DNA of 64,000 nt from contig OZ024789.1 in the NCBI GenBank assembly GCA_964017065.1, forward strand, positions 5,210,018 to 5,274,017. The letters run 5' to 3'. Source of the DNA: Haliclona indistincta. Taxonomy: Eukaryota > Porifera > Demospongiae > Haplosclerida > Chalinidae. Below are positions 32,601-43,572 of the stretch, piece after piece. Made by a program: the position numbers and the translations under genes. Below the pieces are notes generated by a model. That model saw only the letters and a program-made list of their open reading frames with translations, was not told the origin of the DNA and did no database searches. The first letter of the stretch is position 1. Each line of letters begins with the position of its first letter.

Positions 32601-35600
32601 GTGGAGTCATCGGAGAGGAGAAGAAACTGCTATCATCAAGCACCCCGGAACCACCAATCATGGAGGGAGGAGAGACAACTCAGCAACAACAACAACCGGT
32701 GAGAGGGAGGGAGAGAGAGAGAGAGAGAGAGGGAGGGAGAGAGAGAGAGAGAGAGATAAGGGAAAGGAAGAGAAGTTATCTCTCCTATACACAACCATCA
32801 TGTACATTTACATGCATATTGTAGTTGTATTTTCCTGTCAGTATTACATGTGTACTTTTCGGACATGTATGATGTATTCTCTTTGAAATAGTGCTGATCA
32901 AACAGCTGTTTTACATGTACATGCAGTGTTTACATATCTAGCCTGAAGCAGCTCGACTGTGTATGTTTTATAAACCGTTGCTTGTTTGTCATTTGACTCA
33001 TTTTCGTAACGATCTTGTGTGTATTTACAATGTACATGTATAGAGTTGATGTTATAGAGTTGATGTATTGATGTCCTCTTTCTCACTCTCTAGGCTTTCA
33101 AGTTGAGCAGACAGCTCTCCTCCAATTCCACACCCGAGCCGTCCGTCAGTGACGCTGCCCCACAGACCACCACCTCTTCCACTCTTTCCTCCACCTCCTC
33201 TATTACCACTTCCACCGTCACCACAAGCACTACTACCACAACTAGCACCACCACGACCGAGCCCCATGCCCTGCCCACTGACATGATCCCTGGTATCGGT
33301 GAGCGTCGACACAGCGGCGGAAAGCAAGGCCCTGGAATCACTGCACAACCCTCTCACCCTCTCCTGACCACCCTCTGGTTGAAGAGCAACCTCTTGAGAC
33401 CACAGTGAAGCTCGTTTGACCTCAACCGCAGAAAGATGTGGATACCAAGTCTCCTCGAACAGGTAGGAGTGGATCGCAACTCCAGACCAAGCTGGATGCT
33501 GCACCATCTGCTCAAGTTCCCACTGACACCACGAAGGGAAGGCAGAAGGCAGAGGACAATTCTGGGAAGAATGGAGTAGTAGTAGCAGGTTCAGAGACCA
33601 GCAGTGGATACGAGTCATCTCATTCATACACAGAGGAATCTTCCCCAAAACTTCAAAGTTGCTGAGACAGTGATAAAGCAGCATTCTACCAGTGAGCCTG
33701 CTGTAGGAGACGACCATCCTGCCTCGAACGGAGCCGGCAAGAAGACTAACAAAGCCAAGGATACCTCCAAACCACGGATCCGTCTGAAGCTGGTAGAGAA
33801 CTTGAAGGATGGAGTAGTGCAGTGTTCCATGACTACTGGAGCTGGACAGATGATCAACTTTCGCTTCAGCACACAATACGATAAACCTAAAGACATCTTT
33901 CAGAATATGGTCAGTCAGAAACCTTTTTAAAAATACATGTATGTGCCTGTCCTGATCCATTTGTCTGTCTGCTGTGTGTGTGAGCTTTTTCATAATGAAG
34001 TGTCACTTTATTTCTGTTCAGTCACTTCATGTTTTTTTTACAGATTAAGAGTCGTCATCTACAAGCATCGGATCAAGAATTATTCATTTCACTGATGACC
34101 AAGTTCATTGAAAGCATCAAAGAGGGCAAGCAGCATCACATCTCATCGTCCGGGATCGGAGAAGAAGCCGGCAAGACTAAGCTGCAGGCTACTGAACTTT
34201 CTGCTCCTGGCACTACTTCGGATCATGAAGAGGCAACTAGCAAGCCCAGTCCCCACCACGAGCCAAAGCCAGTTACAGAGCCATCTACCAAGGCGGGTGT
34301 GGTGCAGACCTCTATCCCGGCTGCTGCAGAGCCTGAGAAGGAGAGCACGGCGGGTCCAGCTAGTGCGCTGTCTCTGCAAGGGCTGGACGGAATTAAGAGT
34401 GCTCCCAGCAAGAAGAAGCAAGATAGTGGAGATCAGTCGGAACCACCTGCCCAGCACTCACTCACTGTTGAACAGTCAAGCAATCACTGGACTCTGTAAG
34501 TAAATATCACTAATACGAGCAATGCTTACTCTCTCTNNNNNNNNNNNNNNNNNNNNNNNNNNNNNNNNNNNNNNNNNNNNNNNNNNNNNNNNNNNNNNNN
34601 NNNNNNNNNNNNNNNNNNNNNNNNNNNNNNNNNNNNNNNNNNNNNNNNNNNNNNNNNNNNNNNNNNNNNNNNNNNNNNNNNNNNNNNNNNNNNNNNNNNN
34701 NNNNNNNNNNNNNNNNNNNNNNNNNNNNNNNNNNNNTATCACTAATACCAAGCAATGCTTACTCTCTCTTCCTCCCTCCAGAACATCGCCACTAGTCCAG
34801 TATCTACTCCCGTCCACTCTCTTGGAGCAGCCGAGGAGGCCTTCTCAGCAGCCATCGCTTCATCCTCTACCTCTTCTATGTGTGATCTTCCTCAAACCAA
34901 TGGCACTCATCAGAAGCTACCAGTCAATCCTCCGCCAACATGCCCAGTGCAACAAGACATTTCATCATCTTCCTCTTCTTCGATTCTCTCTTCTTCCTCA
35001 ACCTCGACTGGTGCTGCTTCGGTTGATCTCGACGCCACTCTTCAAGCACCGGAAAACAACGCCGTCACTGAGCCGCCAGCAATGGTAGGCAGCGCCTCAA
35101 CTAACAGATTCGAGGTTGAGGACGTGGAAGACTCATTCACTCTCATCCCTGGCTCTGTGAATACTATTGACAGCTCAACTGAGAGCTTGGTAGCTAGTGA
35201 TACTACTGAGCGACCAACTGTCGTGGATGAGAGAAAAGAGACAGATGGAGACACGACTTCACAGGAGAAGAGCTCGCCTGAGGCTCATTCCAGAATCAGT
35301 CTCAGTCCTACAACCGATAGTTCAGCTGCTAAGATTCCTTTGTCCGAGATTGTTGACACATCCCCGGCAAATGTTCTATCATCTGCGGGATCACCTTCGT
35401 CCTCCCTCCCCAGCTCACACCCTCTCTCAGCCACCCCACCACTTCTCTCCTCCTCACCCCTCCTCTCCATACTGGAAGCTCTCACCGGGCACCAGCAACC
35501 ACCATCGCTTACCAACTTCCCCAATCATAAACTTGTCGAGGAGAATGTGGCGCGCTTTCTCTACGTGATGGACCGCATGCTCAAGGAGCCACGCATGAAG

Positions 35601-36374
35601 GACATGGTGGATCAGCTTGATGGATACTACAGCAGTACAGCTCAAGCTACTGCTACTCATGACAATACCAGGACTCCTGAAGTACCACCACAGGTAGAGA
35701 CAATGCCCATCTGTTTTGTATGGCTATGAAATTTGTTAGTTGTATTGTGCGTGTCTTTGTTTGTTGCACCAAGAATAAGGAAATATTTTTATTTACTTCT
35801 ACTGTTGTTTTTTCTTCTCTTAGGCTTCGCTAGACGATGAAGAAACCCTGCTTGAAGACGATGCTGAGATGTTGGCTATCAGAGAAAAGTGAGTTACGAT
35901 CATAACCTAATGGTTTAAATTTATTTTCCGTGCAATACATGTACTTCCCCTTCATCTTGTGGGTCAGTAGTTCGTAATTTTATGCCTTTTCTCACAAATA
36001 ATTATTATTAATAATTATAGTCAAAAGATCACTTTGCACTTTATTCAACTTCTCTCTCTCTCTCTCTCTCTATTCTTGTCTGCAGGTACAAGGAGAGAGA
36101 GCGCCAACTGCAAGCCGAGAGGGAAAAGGAAATTCGAAATCTGATGAAAGCTCGCTCAGTGAACAGAGATCATCTCTCGTCAGCATATTCAATTCCTTCG
36201 CCCACGCACTCTTCCAGTCGAGTTCCCACTCTCTCAGCCTCACATGACCCCACCATCGAGACTGGTAAAACATCGTCAACGCATACCAAAGCAGCGACTG
36301 ACTCTTCTGCTGACGTAACTTCACCGAGACACGTTGAAACTTCTTCGAAAGTTTCTTCTCGGAAGAAAAGCTGA
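23066..36374 (+). CDS. WNK: WNK (with-no-lysine) Ser/Thr protein kinase
   Basis: Coding exons: 23066-23512, 25527-25705, 26842-27059, 30922-31079, 31546-31631, 32133-32334, 32498-32698, 33094-33298, about 33432 onward (frame unresolved), 33671-33909, 34044-34495, [gap], 34782-35693, 35824-35888, 36086-36374. The kinase domain begins near residue 113. Diagnostic WNK features: lysine in the glycine loop ([12 protein letters not shown]129), cysteine at the usual lysine site (VAWCELQ, C146), HRDLK with D247, DLG rather than DFG (D266), and [16 protein letters not shown]2-like domain ([10 protein letters not shown]...VKSGII) and a second ([14 protein letters not shown]...) follow. NRFEVED near 35106 supplies an RFxV motif, known to dock SPAK/OSR1. 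The C-terminus is charged and helical. WNKs sense chloride and osmotic stress and activate SPAK/OSR1 to regulate cation-chloride cotransporters. Frame is discontinuous between 33299 and 33671 and across the N gap. Confidence 0.93.
23620..23716. repeat. (CT)n microsatellite in WNK intron 2
   Basis: CT repeat with TCC interruptions on the sense strand, about 110 bp after the donor at 23513. Confidence 0.94.
26770..26839. repeat. (CT)n polypyrimidine tract at WNK exon 4 acceptor
   Basis: TCCC/CT repeat on the sense strand leading into CTCTCACAG, directly before the exon starting at 26842, which encodes the catalytic loop. Confidence 0.95.
28066..28176. mobile_element. Small hairpin (MITE-like) in WNK intron
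   Basis: CAGCGCATCC...GTAGAAGCCC on the left is mirrored by GGGCTTCTAAATCC...GGATGCGCTG on the right, around a short core containing TATATAG. Arms are about 35-40 bp and imperfect. Confidence 0.55.
29580..29687. repeat. (CT)n / CCCCT microsatellite in WNK intron
   Basis: Sense-strand pyrimidine repeat: CT, then CCCT/CCCCCT units, then a pure CT run. Confidence 0.95.
30006..30885. repeat. 34-bp minisatellite with higher-order structure in WNK intron
   Basis: About 25 tandem copies of a unit containing CTGACCCTCTGTGGGGCAGC then TAGACACTGGTACA. A variant unit carrying GATACACTGAGTCACTGACC recurs near 30270, 30450 and 30628, spaced about 179 bp. That is five units plus a 9-bp insertion, a higher-order period. 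The array ends about 35 bp before the acceptor of the exon at 30922. Confidence 0.95.
31135..31545. repeat. About 400-bp pyrimidine microsatellite filling a WNK intron
   Basis: CCCT/CT/TTCC repeats on the sense strand occupy almost the whole intron between exons 30922-31079 and 31546-31631 and run into TTTCAG. Confidence 0.95.
32702..32757. repeat. (GA)n starting at a WNK 5' splice site
   Basis: Begins directly at the donor CCG|GTGAGAGGGAGG at 32699 and continues as GAGAGA on the sense strand. Confidence 0.9.
34537..34736. other. Assembly gap (200 N) in WNK, with duplicated flanks
   Basis: A run of exactly 200 N. The sequence just left (TATCACTAATAC.. to CTCTCTCT) reappears just right of it with one indel and one substitution. 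The gap size is therefore nominal, and the two contig ends probably overlap or fall in a local duplication. Confidence 0.9.
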
Positions 36375-37001
36375 CGTCCCTGACTTCGGATATACTTTTC
36401 TGTTTGTCTGTCCACCTGTATCACTCACTCATCCTACGAATTTCACTGGTCTCTGCCCCCTCATCAGTGACTCCAATTATTATTATTATTATTTTCAAAC
36501 CTTCTTGTGTTGGTTAGGTGCGCTTAATTCTCGTGTAGAAATTGAATTAATGTGTCATCTCATCATCTCGTATATCTGTGTGTGTGCTGTATAATGTATT
36601 GTCCCAATACATGAGCAGAAAAAAAATAATTTTTAGCTCACTCACATTATTTTGAACTATACTTTTGCATGTGTGCCGCACCACAAGCTATAACTAGAAG
36701 TATATAGACACCCACGCAGCCTGCCCACGCCGAGAGCCGGCTATGTTGTGACCTGCCTAAGTGCAGGTGATGCATGTTGTGAGCCCTGACGGTGCACGAT
36801 ATTGCTCAAAGCGTCGTTTCCAGCGTGTCAGGGTTCGTGAAGCCAAAGAATATAATTATTATTGTGATCTTTAATGATTCTAATGAACAAAGACTAGGAA
36901 CATGATTAACATTGTCAACAGTCCACAATAGACATGTTTACTCCATACGTATTCTTGCTTCTGGAAAAAGAGAGAATTAGATACAGCATGTATTACTTTT
37001 A
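36375..37001. other. WNK 3' UTR/flank and tail of tetraspanin copy A
   Basis: Includes the WNK 3' flank. The segment about 36543-36690 (GAATTAATGTGTCATCTCAT ...) recurs in the tetraspanin spacers at about 39048 and 41467. A possible alternative last tetraspanin exon lies near 36966 (CCAG|AAGCAAGAATACG on minus). Confidence 0.6.
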
Positions 37002-38276
37002 TTAGCTAATAACAAGAGTTATCAATTTTGTCAAAAATAGGAAAATTTGAGCACTACAATATACACTGTACCAGTCATCACGATAATCATTGAGAAATTT
37101 ACCTAACAGAATGATAACACAAAATGATGCTAAAACTTGTGATCCTCCTATACCAATGCTAACTCCAGCAACAACACTGTGGATATAGTGAAAGTAAGAC
37201 ACTAACTGAGGAACACAGCCCTGCAGTAAGATAAGATGATATACTATAACACTGCAATGATGCAGTACCTCAGTGTATATTAGCTCAGTGGTCACGTTAG
37301 TGTCCATGACAATATCTGGACATGTTGTCTCATTGGCCAGTGGGTTGGTGGTGTTACAGCAAGAGACTGGTACAGAGAAGTTGTTGAAAACTTGTTCATA
37401 ATCACTGAAATTCATTGCTCCACAACACCTTAGCTATGAGATTAACATCACAATGATAAATGAATGATTTAAAAACCCACTGTGTTCTGGGCAGCATCCC
37501 AAGCATCCCTGGCTCCTTGAGAGTCGTTGAAAAATGAAATGTTGGCACTAGTTCCAATACTCTCTGACAGCTACATGTATACATTGGTTATAAACACAGT
37601 ATATTATGACGTCATCACTCACACTAGGGATCAGAGCACTTGCTGCAATACCAAGAGATAGTAATATCACAAGAACAATTACCCATGGAATTACATAATA
37701 CTACAAAACACAATTCTCACAAGCTGAAGTAAAGACCTCAATTGTACCTTTGCTAGTATTTTCGCAAAATTATTATCATTTTGGTAATTTTTAGAAGCCC
37801 TCTCACATTTGATGAAAATTCCGAACCGAACAATAACAGCAATTATGAGCACACCCACAATGATGACCAGGACTGATATTATGATCACAGAGATGCTGGC
37901 TTGAGTTGTGATGGGAAAGAACTGTGTGCACTGGACCTTGAATTAGACAGAATGTGACGATATACTAGAGAGTGTACTGTATCTTACTAATGCCCATATC
38001 CCTACTGTTATTGTCGGTAGACCAGTCACCATTGCCTGTAGTACAAGTAACAGTCACAAATCACAAGCTGTAATAGCTTACAGCTATTGAATATATTATT
38101 GAGAAGCATCCAGTTTCCTTCCAGTCAGAACAAATAATTCCACGAAACGTATGTTTTCGTTCAAATTCTAAATTGAATGAACACATAAATTTTATAATTA
38201 TGTGGTTGTGACTTGAACCTTCTTCCCTTTGTGTGTTATCTTGCATAAGTCGATCTTTCTCCCCTGACATGTACAT
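37002..38276 (-). CDS. Tetraspanin, tandem copy A
   Basis: Eight exons: 38276-38219, 38167-38082, 38035-37988, 37936-37748, 37700-37623, 37570-37481, 37433-37269 and 37220-37002. All junctions are GT-AG and in phase; 933 nt, 310 residues. The cytosolic N-terminus (MYMSGEKDRL) leads to membrane segments SIIYSIAAMVTGLPTITVGI, SVIIISVLVIIVGVL, VIPWVIVLVILLSLGIAA and a last one after GCVPQL. The large extracellular loop carries the tetraspanin hallmarks CCG (LRCCGAMNF), PVSCC and GC, with N-glycosylation sites (NTT, NET, NVT). Tetraspanins organise membrane microdomains with integrins and other partners. The 48-bp intron between the last two exons is open in frame and encodes a hydrophobic stretch, so retention would be silent to frame. 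Alternative: splicing to a short exon near 36966. Confidence 0.85.
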
Positions 38277-38835
38277 GGCTTTGCCAAGATCAGTCTCTGC
38301 TCATAGTCATTCACTTCAAGGTAAATACATACATATGCAGCAATCGCTGAAGCTAGCTGTAGCACTATCACAACCACGTGACAAACCACTGATTATCAGA
38401 CTAGATAGTGACTATTTTTTATGTAAACTACGTTTCCAGGAGAATAAACCATTGTACCATGGTGCATATGTGTACTACCAAAGTTGATTACTCGGTGGAA
38501 TCAATTTTGGACAATTATTAGTTAATATGTTCAGACAATGTACAGGTAGCTAGACGCTAATACGTATACATAGCGGTAAGCAGTACTATGAGAAGCCAAG
38601 CAGTGCTGAGCTGGTCTGTTTCCATGCCCCTTTCACAATGAGGATCCATATTCCAATCGAAGCCTCATGGTTTGTATCCAATGAATAAAGTCAATGAACC
38701 ATGAGAACTCAATGCAAACAAACTATAATAATATTAATAAATTATTATTTATTATAAATGATTATACAGCTAGTTATAATTTTATTATAAATGATTATAC
38801 AGCTAGAGAGGATATACATTATACAGCTAGTGGGT
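38277..38835. other. Tetraspanin A upstream spacer
   Basis: Promoter-side sequence conserved in all copies, including CATGAGAACTCAATGCAAAC near 38700 and ATTATACAGCTAG repeats. The reverse-complement equivalent lies downstream of the intact oxygenase stop (about 61740-62075), so this spacer is the natural interval between the oxygenase 3' end and the tetraspanin 5' end. Confidence 0.7.
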
Positions 38836-39034
38836 TCAGTCTATGACAATGCATGAGACATCATCAAGTTTCTGACGTTTCACTGGTGGGTTCTCTTGAC
38901 CGAGGAAAGGACGAATACGATTCAACAACGCCAGCCTGGTGCGATATGTCTTGAATTTACCATCGTTCTTTGTGACTACAAGTGTGTAAGGTACACTGTG
39001 ACACTCGGTTGTACTACTAATATCGGTACTATGC
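38836..39034 (-). pseudogene. 3' fragment of the 2OG oxygenase gene, copy 1
   Basis: The minus strand encodes the last ~65 residues of the oxygenase at 62078 (TECHSVPYTLVVTKNDGKFK ... VKRQKLDDVSCIVID then stop) with one or two changes. It is truncated at CATAGTACC, where homology to WNK 3' flank begins a few bases later. Confidence 0.88.
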
Positions 39035-39039
39035 TACTT

Positions 39040-39190
39040 TGAATTAATGTGTCATCTCATCATCTCGTATATCTGTGTGTGTGCTGTATAATGTATTGTC
39101 CCAATATATGAGCAGAAAAAAAATAATTTTTAGCTCACTCACATTTGAACTATACTTTGCATGTGCACCGCACCACAAGCTGAAACTACA
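39040..39190. repeat. Duplicated WNK 3'-flank fragment, copy 1
   Basis: Near-identical to about 36540-36690: GAATTAATGTGTCATCTCAT through GCACCACAAGCT, with small indels. It lies directly against the oxygenase fragment, giving the duplication junction. Confidence 0.88.
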
Positions 39191-39480
39191 TTCTTTCTCA
39201 CTTGCTAATGCAGCAAGTTTGCTTGGTCAGACAACTAACACTTAGCTTTGACAAAACAATGCATTGTACATAATATGACTACATACATTCACACATCTAT
39301 AAATAGGGTAGCTTGAAGTGCTGAGCTACATATATGCTCAAAATAATGCATCTGGAAGAAAAGAGAGAGACATGTAGATACAGCATCGTCAGCATGTATT
39401 GGTTTAATTACAAGAGTTCATCAATAATTTTATTTTGTCAAAAAATAGAAAAATTGGAGAACTACATTACTCTATACTGG

Positions 39481-40701
39481 TCATAACCCCGGTCCTCGAT
39501 AAAAATTAACTAATAACGTTATACCTAACGCGGTCATACTACAAACTATTACTAAAACTTGTGATGCTCCTATAATGATACTAATTCCAGCAACAACACT
39601 GTGGATATAGTGAAAGTAAGACACTAACTGAGGAACACAGCCCTGTAGGAAGATAAGATGACACTGCAATGATGCAGTACCTCAGTGTATATTAGCTCAG
39701 TGGTCACGTTAGTGTCCATGACAATATCTGGACATGTTGTCTCATTGGCCAGTGGGTTGGTGGTGTTACAGCAAGAGACTGGTACAGAGTAGTTGTTGAA
39801 AACTTGTTCATAATCACTGAAATGGATTGCTCCACAACACCTTAGCTATGAGATTAACATCAAAAAGATAATGAATGATTTTTAAACCCACTGTGTTCTG
39901 GGCAGCATCCCAAGCATCCCTGGCTCCTTGAGAGTCCGCGTGGTAAAATGAAATATTGGCACTAGTTCCAATACTCTCTGACAGCTATATACAATGGTTA
40001 TAAACACAGTGTATTATGACGTCATCACTCACACTAGGGATCAGAGCACCTGCTGCAATACCAATTGCAAGAGATAGTAATATCACAAAAACAATTGTCC
40101 ATGGAATTAAGAAATACTACAAAAACACAATTCTCACAAGATGAAGTAAAGAGCTAAAATTAATTGTACCTGTATTTGTATATTCAAACAATAATAGGAA
40201 TCATTTTTGTATTTAATAGATGCCCTCTCATATTTTACGAAAAGTCCAAACCCAACAAGAACAGCAATCATGAGCACGCCCACTATGATGACCAGGACAG
40301 ATATTATGATCACAGAGATGCTGGCTTGAGTTGTGATGGGAAAGAACTTTGTGCACTGGACCTTGAATTAGACAGAAAGTGACGATATACTAGAGAGTGT
40401 ACAGTATCTTACTATTGCCCATATCCCTACTGTTATTGTCGGTAGACCAGTCACCATTGCCTGTAGTACAAGTAACAGTCACAAATCACAAGCTGTAATA
40501 GCTTACAGCTATTGAATATATTATTGAGAAGCATCCAGTTTCCTTCCAGTCAGAACAAATAATTCCACGAAACGTATGTTTTCGTTCAAATTCTAAGTTG
40601 AATGAAAACATAAATTTTATAATTATGTGGTTGTGACTTGAACCTTCTTCCCTTTGTGTGTTATCTTGCATAAGTCGGTCTTTCTCCCCTGACATGTACA
40701 T
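39481..40701 (-). CDS. Tetraspanin, tandem copy B
   Basis: Same exon plan as copy A: MYMSGEKDRLMQDN at 40701; LRCCGAIHFSDYEQVFNNYS with PVSCCNTTNP in the large loop; GCVPQLVSYFHYIHSVVAGI before the last membrane segment; stop at 39481 after FYRGPGL. Met-Asn of CCGAMNF is Ile-His here. Splice signals are conserved. The intron before the last exon is shorter than in A and C and not open in frame. Nearly identical to copy C over the 3' half, so it is a recent duplicate. Confidence 0.8.
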
Positions 40702-41255
40702 GGCTTTGCCAAGATCAGTCTCTGCTCATAGTCATTCACTTCAAGGTAAATACATACATATGCATGCAGCAATCGCTGAAGCTAGCTGTAGCACTATCAC
40801 AACCACGTGACAAGCCACTGATTATCAGACTAGATAGTGACTATTTTTTATGTAAACTACATTTCCAGGAGAATAAACCATTGTACCATGGTGCATATGT
40901 GTACTACCAAAGTTGATTACTCGGTGGAATCAATTTTGGACAATTAGTTAATGTGCTCAGACAATGTACAGGTAGCTAGACGCTAATACGTACATAGCGG
41001 TAAGCAGTACTATGAGAAGCCAAGCAGTGCTGAGCTGGTCTGTTTCCATGCTCCTTTCACAATGAGGATCCATATTCCAATCGAAGCCTCATGGTTTGTA
41101 TCCAATGAATAAAGTCAATGAACCATGAGAACTCAATGCAAACAAACTATAATAATATTAATAAATTATTATTTATTATAAATGATTATACAGCTAGTTA
41201 TTTATTATAAATGATTATACAGCTAGAGAGGATATAAAGTATACAGCTAGTGGGT
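40702..41255. other. Tetraspanin B upstream spacer
   Basis: Near-identical to the copy A spacer (TATTTTTTATGTAAACTACA, CATGAGAACTCAATGCAAAC), ending at the second oxygenase fragment. Confidence 0.7.
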
Positions 41256-41453
41256 TCAGTCTATGACAATGCATAAGACATCATCAAGTTTCTGACGTTT
41301 CACTGGTGGGTTCTCTTGACCGAGGAAAGGACGAATACGATTCAACAACGCTAGCCTGGTGCGATATGTCTTGAATTTACCATCGTTCTTTGTGACTACA
41401 AGTGTGTAAGGTACACTGTGACACTCGGTTGTACTACTAATATCGGTACTATG
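41256..41453 (-). pseudogene. 3' fragment of the 2OG oxygenase gene, copy 2
   Basis: Same fragment and same truncation point as 38836-39034, with very few differences. Its junction to WNK 3'-flank sequence is identical. Confidence 0.88.
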
Positions 41454-41459
41454 CTACTT

Positions 41460-41608
41460 TGAATTAATGTGTCATCTCATCATCTCGTATATCTGTGTGT
41501 GTGCTGTATAATGTATTGTCCCAATATATGAGCAGAAAAAAAATAATTTTTAGCTCACTCACATTTGAACTATACTTTGCATGTGCACCGCACCACAAGC
41601 TGAAACTA
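41460..41608. repeat. Duplicated WNK 3'-flank fragment, copy 2
   Basis: Essentially identical to 39040-39190. Confidence 0.88.
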
Positions 41609-41891
41609 CATTCTTTCTCACTTGCTAATGCAGCAAGTTTGCTTGGTCAGACAACTAACACTTAGCTTTGACAAAACAATGCATTGTACATAATATGACT
41701 ACATACATTCACACATCTATAAATAGGGTAGCTTGAAGTGCTGAGCTACATATATGCTCAAAATAATGCATCTGGAAGAAAAGAGAGAGACATGTAGATA
41801 CAGCATGTATTGGTTTAATTACAAGAGTTCATCAATAATTTTATTTTGTCAAAAAATAGAAAAATTGGAGAACTACATTACTCTATACTGG

Positions 41892-43123
41892 TCATAACCC
41901 CGGTCCTCGATAAAAATTAACTAATAACGTTATACCTAACGCGGTCATACTACAAACTATTACTAAAACTTGTGATGCTCCTATAATGATACTAATTCCA
42001 GCAACAACACTGTGAATATAGTGAAAGTAAGACACTAACTGAGGAACACAGCCCTGCAGTAAGATAAGATGATATACTATAACACTGCAATGATGCAGTA
42101 CCTCAGTGTATATTAGCTCAGTGGTCACGTTAGTGTCCATGACAATATCTGGACATGTTGTCTCATTGGCCAGTGGGTTGGTGGTGTCACAGCAAGAGAC
42201 TGGTACAGAGTAGTTGTTGAAAACTTGTTCATAATCACTGAAATTCATTGCTCCACAACACCTTAGCTATGAGATTAACATCAAAAAGTTAAATGAATGA
42301 TTTTTAAACCCACTGTGTTCTGGGCAGCATCCCAAGCATCCCTAGCCCTGGCTCCTTGAGAGTCGTGGTAAAATAAAATATTGGCATTAGTTCCAATACT
42401 CTCTGACAGCTATACAATGGTTATAAACACAGCCTATATATTATGAGTCACCACTCACACTAGGGATCAGAGCACCTGCTGTAATACCAAGAACTGTTAA
42501 TACAACAAAAACAATTACCCATGGAATTATGTAATACTACAAAACACAATTCTCACAAGATGAAGTTAAGAGCTCAATTATACCTTTATTTTTATTTTTA
42601 AACTATTGAAATCATTTTTGTATTTATTAGAAGCCCTCTCATATTTTACGAAAAGTCCAAACCCAACAGGAACAGCAATTATGAGCACACCCACAATGAT
42701 GACCAGGACTGATATTATGATCACAGAGATGCTGGCTTGAGTTGTGATGGGAAAGAACTTTGTGCACTGGACCTTGAATTAGACAGAATGTGACAGTATA
42801 CTAGAGAGTGTGCAGTATCTTACTAATGGCCCATATCCCTACTGCTATTGTTGGTAGACCAAGCATTATTACCTGTAGTACAAGTAACAGTCATAGATCA
42901 CAAGCTATATAGCTTACAGCTATTAGACGTGCTGGTAAGTAGCATCCAATCATCTTCCGGTCACAACAAATAATTCCACGAAACGTATAATATGTTTTCG
43001 TTCAAATTCTAAGTTGAATGAAAACATAAATTTTATAATAAATTATATGTGGTTGTGACTTAAACCTTCTTCCCCTCGTGTATTATCTTGCATAAGTCGA
43101 TCTTCCTCGCCTGACATGTCCAT
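41892..43123 (-). CDS. Tetraspanin, tandem copy C
   Basis: Start MDMSGEEDRLMQDNTRGEE at 43123. The large loop has CCGAMNFSDYEQVFNNYS and PVSCCDTTNPLANETTCPD, with one Asn-to-Asp change that removes a glycosylation site. GCVPQLVSYF precedes the last membrane segment; stop at 41892. Membrane segments and splice sites follow copy A. The intron before the last exon is again 48 bp and open in frame. Confidence 0.8.
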
Positions 43124-43270
43124 GGCTTTGCCAAGATCATTCTCTGCTCTAACATATACATAGATCTACATATGCAGCGCTGCAATATCGCTTGTACCAT
43201 GGTACATATGTGTACAGTTACTACAAAAGTTGATGCCTCAGTGGAGGACAATGCTCAGACAATGTACATG
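43124..43270. other. Tetraspanin C upstream spacer (shortened)
   Basis: Matches the A/B spacers but lacks several hundred bases. It ends at a hairpin insertion. Confidence 0.6.
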
Positions 43271-43442
43271 TAGCTAGATACTAATACGTACATACAGGAG
43301 ATTGCAGTGTTCTTGCACCAGCCACACACAAAGCGAGAGTGCTTAGTCAGCAATGATCAAGTGTATTACGCGGTCATATGATCACTGTGCTGACTAAGCA
43401 TTTCTCGCTTCGCGTGTGGTTGGTGCAAGAACGCTGCAATCT
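43271..43442. mobile_element. 172-bp hairpin element
   Basis: GATTGCAGTGTTCTTGCACC at 43271 is mirrored by GGTGCAAGAACGCTGCAATC ending at 43442. The arms are about 75 bp with a TGATCA...TGATCA inner border and a loop of about 20 bp. It replaces the part of the spacer present in copies A and B. Confidence 0.8.
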
Positions 43443-43445
43443 GAA

Positions 43446-43572
43446 TACGATTCCACAACGTTAGCCTGGTGCGATATGTCTTGAATGTATCATGATTGTT
43501 TGTGGCTACTAGTGTGTAAGGCACACTGTGACACTCGGTCGTACTACTATAAACATTGGTACGTATACTATG
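43446..43572 (-). pseudogene. 3' fragment of the 2OG oxygenase gene, copy 3 (shorter, diverged)
   Basis: Matches ACGATTC.ACAACG.TAGCCT through the ACATTGGTA..CTATG end of the other fragments but has lost the stop-proximal part next to the hairpin. It is the most diverged copy. Confidence 0.75.

Noticed and set aside
33052..33993. Minus-strand 313-residue ORF
   Set aside because: Shadow of WNK exons at 33094-33909. No domain and no minus-strand splice context.
36966..36980. Extra last exon of tetraspanin A (EARIRME ending)
   Set aside because: Splicing is possible, but all four copies have an open read-through ending in the preceding exon; kept only as an alternative.
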